Assembly: GCA_022792755.1 (NCBI GenBank)
Contig: JAAWBP010000130.1
Location: 1 to 8,531, forward strand
Direction of reading: 5' to 3'
From: Oscillospiraceae bacterium
Lineage (GTDB): Bacteria > Bacillota > Clostridia > Oscillospirales > Ruminococcaceae
Length of the DNA: 8,531 bases
Part shown: one piece after another, positions 1 to 5,512 of the stretch
Position numbering within the stretch: position 1 is the first letter of the stretch
Layout of the letters: each line of letters opens with the position of its first letter
Position numbers and translations under genes: made by a program
Notes under the pieces: model-generated
The model's input: the letters and a program-made list of their open reading frames with translations, nothing else
Told to the model about the DNA's origin: nothing
The model's database searches: none

Positions 1-566
1 CCGATGTAAATCAACAGTACAGGGAAACCCCTGAACGCTTTGGGAATGGCGGCGCTGTACAGGTAATCGTACGCCACTGAAATGAAGAAGGTTGCCAGCG
101 TAAAGCCGATGCCAACCCCCAATCCAAACCCGATCGAGGAACCGAAAGTCATCTGCTCTCCTGCCACCAACAAAAGTGTGCCCAAAACCACGCAATTAAA
201 CGCGCTGATATGCACCATCGGCTTCACTTCGTCCTTGATCCGCTCCGGAAGATAACCGCAGACGACCAGCACCAGAAGATAAATCGCGCCGATGACCGCC
301 ACGTAGATGAGCGGCCGGTAATACACGGCGTTTGCAATTTCCTTGACCAAGGGCTCCAGCAGATAGGTCGCAATTCCCGAAAGAACGGTGATAACCGTCA
401 GGATTGTGCCGAAGAGGGGCAGGCTGTTTCTTTTGCGGATGATCACCAAAGCCGTGCTGGTACCGAGCGCCCTGGAGAAAACCATGTTTTCCACCGCAAT
501 CATAACAAGCGCCATGGACAGGCAGTCCGCAAAAAAGCCGCCCACCATATTAAAAAAATCATGCAT
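1..566 (-). CDS. rnfA: RnfA-like membrane subunit, 3' end beyond left edge
   Basis: RnfA is an integral membrane subunit of the Rnf ferredoxin:NAD+ oxidoreductase and, with RnfE, normally holds an intramembrane iron-sulfur centre. The 188 visible codons are nearly the whole protein (the family is about 190 aa). They are hydrophobic throughout and align end to end with RnfA: VENMVFSRALG matches VNNFVLVKFLG, FNCVVLG (Cys125) matches TNCAVLG, and PKAFRGF matches the late PxPFRG segment. The first cluster cysteine (LGLCP in RnfA) is missing: here it reads LGTST, with Ser37. The start is ATG 566-564, preceded by the purine-rich GAGGGGAGGGAAG. It overlaps the end of the rnfE-like gene by 8 nt (ATGCATGA), so translation is probably coupled. 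Family assignment is firm; function as a canonical electron carrier is doubtful. Confidence 0.85.
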   Translation of the reverse strand, partial: MHDFFNMVGGFFADCLSMALVMIAVENMVFSRALGTSTALVIIRKRNSLPLFGTILTVITVLSGIATYLLEPLVKEIANAVYYRPLIYVAVIGAIYLLVLVVCGYLPERIKDEVKPMVHISAFNCVVLGTLLLVAGEQMTFGSSIGFGLGVGIGFTLATFFISVAYDYLYSAAIPKAFRGFPVLLIYI

Positions 567-1302
567 CTGCCGCTTCCCTCCCCTCTAAAGGAGCCGCTTC
601 GTCCTCCTCCACCGATCGATCAGCGGAGAAATCAGGCGCCGTTTGATATCCAAAATCCTGCGGTTCCGGCAAGTGATCCTTGTCCATAGGTATTAACCCA
701 TTCCTGCATTTATGCAGGAATGCCGCCAGAAAACCTAAGATGATAAACCCGGCAAATGGGAGAAGGATGCCGCCCAAGGGGTTGTCTGCAAATGAGAGAT
801 GCTGGCCCCAGAGAGTCCCGCTCCCCCACATTTCCCGCACAGCGCCCACAAAGCAAATTACCACCCAGAAGCCGAGGATGTGAAACAAAAGGTCGAACGC
901 CATCCTACCCTTTTTCTCCCGGTGGAAACGGGAATCGCTCCGCCAAACAATCAGGGAGTTGGTGATCAGCAAGGGGAGAAAAACGCCCAGCTGATAGCTA
1001 ATTCCCGGAAACCACAGATCGACCAGCATCGCAGCCGGAATATAGAGCGCAGCAGCAAATACGACCGCGATAATAACCCGTAGGGTATGCGGAATTTTTC
1101 TGGAAACGAAAGAGGTCACAAAAACTGTAAAGAAGGTGAGGAGGCTAAATACGAGCGCAAGTGCAACTGCATTTTGCAAACTGGTGCCCACCACGACCAC
1201 AGGCGCTACAACCAGCCCCTTTTCAAGCACCGTATTTTTTAAAAACAGCCCGTCGATCAAATCAAAAAGTTTTCTATATCTGCGGTAAACTCGACTACTC
1301 AC
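559..1302 (-). CDS. rnfE: RnfE-like membrane subunit lacking both cluster cysteines
   Basis: This 247-aa polytopic membrane protein belongs to the RnfE/NqrD family. Its start is GTG 1302, overlapping the rnfD stop by 8 nt (GTGAGTAG), with GGGGGTG upstream as a possible ribosome-binding site. Family landmarks run in order: GLFLKN near residues 18-23, LGVFLPLLITN at 105-115 (RnfE: LGIFIPLIVTN), and GAVREMWGSGTLW at 153-165 (RnfE: GSLREIIGNGTLF). The two cysteines expected to bind the intramembrane iron-sulfur centre are replaced: LGLCP becomes VVAP (Ala33) and TNC becomes TNS (Ser116). The remaining cysteines, 150 and 199, are not at ligand positions. A hydrophilic, acidic tail of about 40 residues follows the last membrane segment. 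The frame is intact. It is a diverged RnfE paralogue, probably unable to bind the usual cluster. Confidence 0.85.
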   Translation of the reverse strand: MSSRVYRRYRKLFDLIDGLFLKNTVLEKGLVVAPVVVVGTSLQNAVALALVFSLLTFFTVFVTSFVSRKIPHTLRVIIAVVFAAALYIPAAMLVDLWFPGISYQLGVFLPLLITNSLIVWRSDSRFHREKKGRMAFDLLFHILGFWVVICFVGAVREMWGSGTLWGQHLSFADNPLGGILLPFAGFIILGFLAAFLHKCRNGLIPMDKDHLPEPQDFGYQTAPDFSADRSVEEDEAAPLEGREAADA

Positions 1303-2296
1303 CCGCTGTCACCCCCGGAACAGATTCTTCCCGCTTCTCTCCATCGGCGCCTTTCTGCGCCGCCCTGACCTGTGCAAAATGAGACACGATCTTTAGCCCG
1401 ACACGGTCAAAGAAGGGGGCGAGAGCATTTGCAGCCAGCAGCGGGAAAACGACGCTGACCTCACTTTCCGCCAAATACCGGACGAGCATCGTCCCAAAGC
1501 CGATCATCATGCCGTACAAAACCTGTCCCCAGCCGCTTTTCGGAGAGGTGACCGGGTCGGACGCCATAAAGACGATCGCAAACAGGAAGATGCCGCTGAC
1601 CAGCTCGTACACGACCGAATGAAAGCCGTCCGCGCTGGTTCTGGGGAACAAGAAAGCGACGGCAGACAGCGACAGCCCAGCGCTGAGAATAATCCGCCAC
1701 GCCGCCGTTTTGCGGAGGACGAGATAGAGCGCACAAGCCGCCAGTACAAAGATGGCCGTTGCACCGATCGGGCCGGAATACGAGCTCAAAAGGGTATTCA
1801 TCGTATTGATCGCAGGACTCCCCCCCGCCTGGAGTACCGCCCCAGGCGACGCCTGCATCGGCGCCGTCACCGGATCGAACCAGGGAACCTGGGTATAAGG
1901 CGCGGGATACTGGAACAGCAGCGCGGGAAAACTGACCGCGGAAAAAGCGAGCCCTGCCGCCGCCGGATTGAAGATGTTTTTCCCGGTTCCCCCAAAGGGG
2001 AATTTTGCCACCACAATGGCCATCAGCATCCCATAAACCGAAACCCAATAAGGGGTGGCCGCCGACAGGCAAAAGGTAAAAATCACCGCGGTCAAAACTG
2101 TTTCGAGAGAAACCCGTTCCCCTTTTTTTTTGCCCAGCAGGCACATGCACAGATACTCGAATACCAGGGCGATCACCACCGTAAAAGCTGTCATAAACAG
2201 CACCCGGAAACCATACAAATATATCGACATTGCAAGCACTGCAAGCAGTGTCAGAAGCAAGTCCGTTTTCTGTGACTTCGACGCTTTGAAAAACAC
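1295..2296 (-). CDS. rnfD: RnfD-like membrane subunit with degraded FMN-attachment motif
   Basis: RnfD/NqrB proteins are polytopic membrane subunits that normally carry a covalent FMN. This one matches the family through KFPFGGTGKNIFNPAAAG (98-115), SGPIGATAI after the long loop, and ASDPVTSP followed by a final NALAPFFDR segment. In the FMN loop Dxx[S/T]xAT is expected, but the sequence reads DPVTAPM (141-147), so the acceptor Thr position is Met. The start chosen is GTG 2296, with AAAGGAGG at 2307-2314, 10 nt upstream; that gives 333 aa. The in-frame ATG at 2341 would lie upstream of this ribosome-binding site and adds no family sequence. It is the first gene of the rnfD-E-A unit. A run of nine A on the coding strand (2123-2131) encodes part of KKK at 56-58. 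rnfC and rnfG, which usually flank rnfD, are absent. Confidence 0.88.
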   Translation of the reverse strand: MFFKASKSQKTDLLLTLLAVLAMSIYLYGFRVLFMTAFTVVIALVFEYLCMCLLGKKKGERVSLETVLTAVIFTFCLSAATPYWVSVYGMLMAIVVAKFPFGGTGKNIFNPAAAGLAFSAVSFPALLFQYPAPYTQVPWFDPVTAPMQASPGAVLQAGGSPAINTMNTLLSSYSGPIGATAIFVLAACALYLVLRKTAAWRIILSAGLSLSAVAFLFPRTSADGFHSVVYELVSGIFLFAIVFMASDPVTSPKSGWGQVLYGMMIGFGTMLVRYLAESEVSVVFPLLAANALAPFFDRVGLKIVSHFAQVRAAQKGADGEKREESVPGVTAGE

Positions 2297-2553
2297 GGCC
2301 GATGAACCTCCTTTCACAAAATAACATATAATAGATGACAACAGACCTTTTTGCCGGGGAGCTCCTCAAATGGGAACGACTCCATCAGCCCCGCCCCCGG
2401 AAACACGGCCGAAACTGCGGCCTGCTTTCAAGCTTCTGGAAAAGACAGCGCTGCCATACTGCGCCGTTTGATCCGCACCGCCCGCCGCAGACAAAAAAGA
2501 AAACAAACACCGGCGCGGCAGCCCGCCGCCCGCAAGCAATGGAGCTGAACGCC
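2297..2553. promoter_or_regulatory. Spacer between divergent rnfD and mecA, with a possible -10
   Basis: The 257 nt between the two start codons contain an AT-rich island at 2313-2336. On the plus strand it carries a perfect TATAAT at 2327-2332, but I find no good -35 at the right spacing (GAACCT at 2304-2309). On the minus strand TATTAT lies in the same island and could serve rnfD, also without a good -35. Most of the rest (2342-2553) is GC-rich and would form a leader of roughly 215 nt for mecA. It stays open in the mecA frame, but the 2335 ATG sits three bases past the -10 and has no ribosome-binding site, so I treat it as non-coding. No clear riboswitch or terminator is seen. Confidence 0.35.
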
Positions 2554-3135
2554 TTGAAAATAGAGCTTGTAGACCAGAAAACGGTTAAAATCACCCTGGA
2601 CGAAAACGACCTGGATGAAATGTCGCTTTCCTTTCACGATACTGATGGCGCCGCTTCAGAGACAAAGCGCGCGGTCCGGGGACTCATTACCAAAATCAAA
2701 GAAGAAACCGAACTTGATCTGACGGGGGGAAAGCTGTTTATCGAAGCCTTCCCCGACGTAAACGGGGGCTGCGTTCTCTACGTCAACGTCATTGACCGCA
2801 ACCGCGGCGGCCTTCATTCTAAAAAGAACAGCCCGGGTTTCAACCACCCTTTGATCTTCCGTTTTAAAACCCTCGACAGCCTGCTCGGCGCCTGCGAACA
2901 CCTATTCAAGCAGTACAGTCATCTGGTGCGCAAAAGCAGCCTTTACTTACTGGATCAGGAGTACTTCCTCACCCTCTGCTCCTACCTGCGGACAGACGAC
3001 AAGCTGGTAAAGCTCCTGAGTGAATACGGACAGTACTTCGGAAAAGGGGAGATCCGGCTCTCTTTTATCCGGGAGCACGCCCGCTGCATCATCGAAGATG
3101 CGGCTGTCGAAACCCTGGTGGATTACGTCTGCTGA
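2554..3135 (+). CDS. mecA: MecA-like Clp protease adaptor
   Basis: MecA-family adaptors are cytoplasmic proteins that bind substrates through an N-terminal domain and the ClpC unfoldase through a C-terminal domain, delivering proteins to ClpCP (known from Bacillus). The 193-aa product has this two-part layout. An N-terminal domain begins KIELVDQKTVKITL and includes DLDEMSLSF. A short charged linker (DRNRGGLHSKKNS) follows, then a C-terminal domain with FRFKTLDSLLGACEHL, a typical MecA segment, ending with AVETLVDYVC. I chose TTG 2554 because GGAG at 2541-2544 lies 9 nt upstream. An ATG at 2539 is in frame but overlaps that site and has none of its own. The gene converges with rpe and overlaps it by 13 nt. 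The family is likely; the substrate is unknown. Confidence 0.8.
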   Translation: MKIELVDQKTVKITLDENDLDEMSLSFHDTDGAASETKRAVRGLITKIKEETELDLTGGKLFIEAFPDVNGGCVLYVNVIDRNRGGLHSKKNSPGFNHPLIFRFKTLDSLLGACEHLFKQYSHLVRKSSLYLLDQEYFLTLCSYLRTDDKLVKLLSEYGQYFGKGEIRLSFIREHARCIIEDAAVETLVDYVC

Positions 3136-3779
3136 CCCTTTAAAGAGGCAATCGCCTCTCCCGCATCTTCACTGCGGAACAGGTAAGAACCGGCGACCAG
3201 AACGTTTGCCCCCGCCTCCACCGCCAGCCGCGCCGTCTCCCCGTTGATCCCGCCGTCCACCTGAATGTCCAGCGGAATCCCCGATTCCAGCGCATATTCT
3301 CGGACGGCACGGATCTTTTCGAGCATCTCCTTCATAAACCCCTGCCCCCCGAAACCGGGCTCCACCGTCATAACCAGCAGCATGTCGATTTGAGGGAGGA
3401 GCGGGAGCACCTTCGAAATCGGCGTGGAAGGACGGATCGAGATCCCCGCCTTTTTTCCCGAGGCGCGGATTGCCTCGACCACTTTTTCCGGACAAGACCG
3501 GCTTTCCAAATGAAAGGTGATCCCATCCGCCCCGGCGGCGGCGAACCGCTCCACATAAGCCAACGGGTCACAGATCATCAGATGAACATCGAAGAAAAGG
3601 CCGGTTGCTTTCCGGATGCTTTTGACAACCGGAAGGCCAAACGATATATTGGGGACAAACACACCGTCCATCACATCGATGTGGAGCATGTCGGCCCCTG
3701 CCTGCTCCATCCTGGCGATTTCCCTGCCGAGGTTTGTAAAATCAGCCGCCAGAATAGAGGGTGACACCGAGATTTCCAT
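3123..3779 (-). CDS. rpe: Ribulose-phosphate 3-epimerase
   Basis: It interconverts D-ribulose 5-phosphate and D-xylulose 5-phosphate in the non-oxidative pentose phosphate pathway (cytoplasmic, metal-dependent TIM barrel). The 218-aa length is normal. All key motifs are present: SPSILAADF with Ser8, HIDVMDGVFVPN with metal ligand His33 and catalytic Asp35, FDVHLMI with His66, the glycine-rich VMTVEPGFGGQGF (136-148), and QVDGGIN with the second catalytic Asp175. The start is ATG 3779, preceded by GGAGG at 3784-3788, four bases away. An in-frame upstream start at 3833 would add 18 residues not typical of the family. The gene has its own promoter at 3850-3878. Its 3' end overlaps that of mecA, with no terminator between them. 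Confidence 0.96.
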   Translation of the reverse strand: MEISVSPSILAADFTNLGREIARMEQAGADMLHIDVMDGVFVPNISFGLPVVKSIRKATGLFFDVHLMICDPLAYVERFAAAGADGITFHLESRSCPEKVVEAIRASGKKAGISIRPSTPISKVLPLLPQIDMLLVMTVEPGFGGQGFMKEMLEKIRAVREYALESGIPLDIQVDGGINGETARLAVEAGANVLVAGSYLFRSEDAGEAIASLKGQQT

Positions 3780-3844
3780 AATTCCTCCGAAGCCGCTGCC
3801 CACGGGCGGCGGTCTTTCTGCGCCTTTGCGCACATAAATATACT

Positions 3845-3878
3845 ATTCTATTCTATAATAAATTTACCCGTTCGTCAA
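3845..3878 (-). promoter_or_regulatory. Sigma-A type promoter of rpe
   Basis: Read on the minus strand, TTGACG (3878-3873) and TAGAAT (3855-3850) are separated by exactly 17 bp, and each matches the consensus at five of six bases. A second overlapping TAGAAT lies at 3850-3845. Transcription would start near 3843 and give a leader of about 65 nt before the rpe ATG at 3779. Confidence 0.72.
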
Positions 3879-3920
3879 TAAATCCGAGCCGGACAAGCGG
3901 CAATAAAAGACATTTTTTTC

Positions 3921-3942
3921 GTAAAAAACGGGAATTTTTTAC
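3921..3942. repeat. AT-rich inverted repeat between the rpe and reductase promoters
   Basis: GTAAAAAA and TTTTTTAC form a perfect 8-bp inverted repeat around a 6-nt centre (CGGGAA). It lies between the two divergent promoters and is not adjacent to a gene end. It could be a regulator site, or simply a product of A/T-rich sequence. Confidence 0.35.
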
Positions 3943-4048
3943 CATTCGCAGGCTGGACTCGTGTTTTGATCTCCTGCACTGAAAAGGCAACGCCAGCGTC
4001 TCGGTTCCAACTGATTTATAAAATTTCCCTTTTGCTGCAAACTTTTGT

Positions 4049-4076
4049 TTGACAATTTTGTGGAGTGTTATATACT
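4049..4076 (+). promoter_or_regulatory. Sigma-A type promoter of the aldo/keto reductase
   Basis: A perfect TTGACA at 4049-4054 and TATACT at 4071-4076 (five of six) are 16 bp apart. The expected start, near 4083, gives a leader of about 45 nt before the ATG at 4128. This is the strongest promoter by sequence in the window. Two small palindromes overlap the -10 and the start point. Confidence 0.82.
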
Positions 4077-4091
4077 TAGTATTATCAATAC
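4072..4091. promoter_or_regulatory. Overlapping palindromes at the reductase promoter, possible operator
   Basis: ATACT-T-AGTAT (4072-4082) overlaps the -10 element, and GTATT-ATC-AATAC (4079-4091) covers the likely transcription start. A repressor bound here would block RNA polymerase. The arms are only 5 bp, and AT-rich promoters often contain such symmetry, so this is tentative. Confidence 0.3.
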
Positions 4092-4127
4092 AAACCGTCC
4101 ACCAAAAACAACGCAGGAGGTACGACT

Positions 4128-5261
4128 ATGCAGCAAAAATTATTTCAAAAGATGGGGATCGAAGTCTCCCGCCTGGGCTTCGGATGTATGCGCTTTCCGA
4201 TGAAGGCAGACGGCAAAATAGACCGGGAAAAGTCCCTGGAGCTCATCGACTATGCATACCGCCACGGTGTAAATTATTTCGATACCGCCTACCGCTATCA
4301 TGAGGGGGAGTCGGAGGAGTTCGTCAAAGAAGCCCTGTCCCGCTATCCCCGCGAATCTTATTACCTCGCAACCAAGTTCCCGATCGGCTTTATGCCGGAG
4401 GTTTCGGAGGAAGCTGTCGACAAAATTTTTGACGAGCAGCTCGAAAAAACGGGAGCAGGTTATTTCGACTTCTATCTGGTTCACGCCCTCAACGAAGCGA
4501 ATTTCCAGAGGATGAAGGATTTAAAAGTCCTCGAAAAGCTCGAAAAACGGAAAGCAGCCGGACAGATCAGGCATCTGGGCTTTTCCTTCCACGACACACC
4601 GGCTGTTTTGAAGGAGATCGTCGACTATTACGACGGTTGGGAATTCTGCCAGATCCAGCTCAACTACCTCGACTGGACCTATCAGGATGCAAAGGGCCAG
4701 TACGACATCCTCACCGGCAAGGGAATCCCGGTGATCGTCATGGAGCCGGTGCGGGGCGGGGCCTTCGCCGACCTCGGAAAAGAATCCAACGACCTGCTGA
4801 AATCCGCGCGGCCGGACGATTCTATCGCGTCCTGGGCGATGCGGTACTGCGGTTCCCTCGACAACGTCCACATCATCCTCAGCGGGATGACCGAGATGGA
4901 CCAGGTCGTGGACAATGTCAAAACCTTCGAAAACTTCAAGCCGTTTACCGAAAAAGACTATAAGCTTATCGATGAGGTTCTGGAAATCCGGGAAAAAACC
5001 CGGACGATCCCCTGCACCGCCTGCCGCTACTGCGTGGAATACTGCCCGCAGTCCCTGGATATCCCGGAGCTGTTCTCGATGTACAACCGTTACATGATCA
5101 CAGGCTCCTCCTTCGCACTCAACCAGGAGGTCGGCGGGTATGACAAAGAGCGCCTTCCGGCGAACTGCATCAGTTGCGGCGCCTGTGCGGAGCATTGCCC
5201 GCAGAAGATCGGGATTCCGGACCGGATGGGCGATATCGACGGGATCATCAAAACCCTGTAA
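4128..5261 (+). CDS. Aldo/keto reductase with C-terminal double [4Fe-4S] ferredoxin domain
   Basis: This is a 377-aa cytoplasmic oxidoreductase. The N-terminal two thirds form an aldo/keto reductase barrel: GFGCMRFPM at 17-25 and a complete catalytic tetrad of Asp52 and Tyr57 in DTAYRY, Lys83 in LATKFP, and His119 in LVHALN. The C-terminal part has two ferredoxin-type cysteine sets, CTACRYCVEYCP (Cys296, 299, 302, 306) and CISCGACAEHCP (Cys347, 350, 353, 357), so it should bind two [4Fe-4S] clusters. This architecture is common in strict anaerobes; its physiological substrate and electron partner are generally not known. The start is ATG 4128, with AGGAGG at 4115-4120, 7 nt upstream. The gene has its own strong promoter. 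A hairpin follows the stop, and a permease gene lies downstream on the same strand. Confidence 0.95.
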   Translation: MQQKLFQKMGIEVSRLGFGCMRFPMKADGKIDREKSLELIDYAYRHGVNYFDTAYRYHEGESEEFVKEALSRYPRESYYLATKFPIGFMPEVSEEAVDKIFDEQLEKTGAGYFDFYLVHALNEANFQRMKDLKVLEKLEKRKAAGQIRHLGFSFHDTPAVLKEIVDYYDGWEFCQIQLNYLDWTYQDAKGQYDILTGKGIPVIVMEPVRGGAFADLGKESNDLLKSARPDDSIASWAMRYCGSLDNVHIILSGMTEMDQVVDNVKTFENFKPFTEKDYKLIDEVLEIREKTRTIPCTACRYCVEYCPQSLDIPELFSMYNRYMITGSSFALNQEVGGYDKERLPANCISCGACAEHCPQKIGIPDRMGDIDGIIKTL

Positions 5262-5275
5262 GAGTCGTTTTACTG

Positions 5276-5315
5276 GATACAAGCCTTTCCCCACCTTGAG
5301 GGAAAGGCTTGTATC
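5276..5315 (+). terminator. Perfect 16-bp hairpin after the reductase gene
   Basis: Arms 5276-5291 and 5300-5315 pair without a mismatch around an 8-nt loop (CACCTTGA), starting 14 nt after the stop. No T-tract follows on either strand: the plus strand continues CTCCTCCCGGG. It may be a poor or factor-assisted terminator, an mRNA 3' stabiliser, or a mobile palindromic repeat. The structure is certain; the function is not. Confidence 0.5.
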
Positions 5316-5512
5316 TCTCCTCCCGGGGAGTTATCCCCGCCGGCAAAGCTCCGAATTAAAACCTCCAGGGGCTCGACTCTGGCGTTCCGGCATGGCAAGA
5401 GGTATTTCCCTTTCAGGATTCAGCGGAAGGCCGCCGCTCTCCCTGAAAGGTCGAAATCTTTCTTGCTGCTGGACGCGGGGAGCCACGCCTCCGGTTATCA
5501 CCGAAAGATTGG
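5316..5512 (+). other. Structured, GC-rich leader region before the AEC permease
   Basis: No gene is seen here. The stretch has several local inverted repeats: CTCC-CGG-GGAG followed at once by GGGG-AGTTAT-CCCC, which share bases and so exclude each other; and CCTTTCAGG (5409-5417) pairing with CCTGAAAGG (5442-5450), with AGCGG/CCGCT (5422-5426/5434-5438) nested inside. No clear promoter was found. It could be a folded 5' leader or a palindromic intergenic repeat. I do not recognise a known riboswitch class. Confidence 0.4.

Noticed and set aside
1461..2369. 302-aa open frame on the minus strand overlapping rnfD
   Set aside because: It lies in another frame of rnfD, has no family resemblance and is full of Arg/Gly. 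The rnfD frame gives a clear homologue.
2291..2412. 12-nt direct repeat AAACACGGCCGA at 2291 and 2401
   Set aside because: A match of this length is expected about once or twice by chance in a window this size, and one copy lies in the rnfD start.
2335..2553. N-terminal extension of mecA from the ATG at 2335
   Set aside because: The added residues are unlike MecA, there is no ribosome-binding site, and the ATG sits three bases after a -10 element.
4521..5294. 257-aa open frame antisense to the reductase gene
   Set aside because: It is a shadow of GC-rich coding sequence on the other strand, with no promoter or ribosome-binding site and no recognisable domain.
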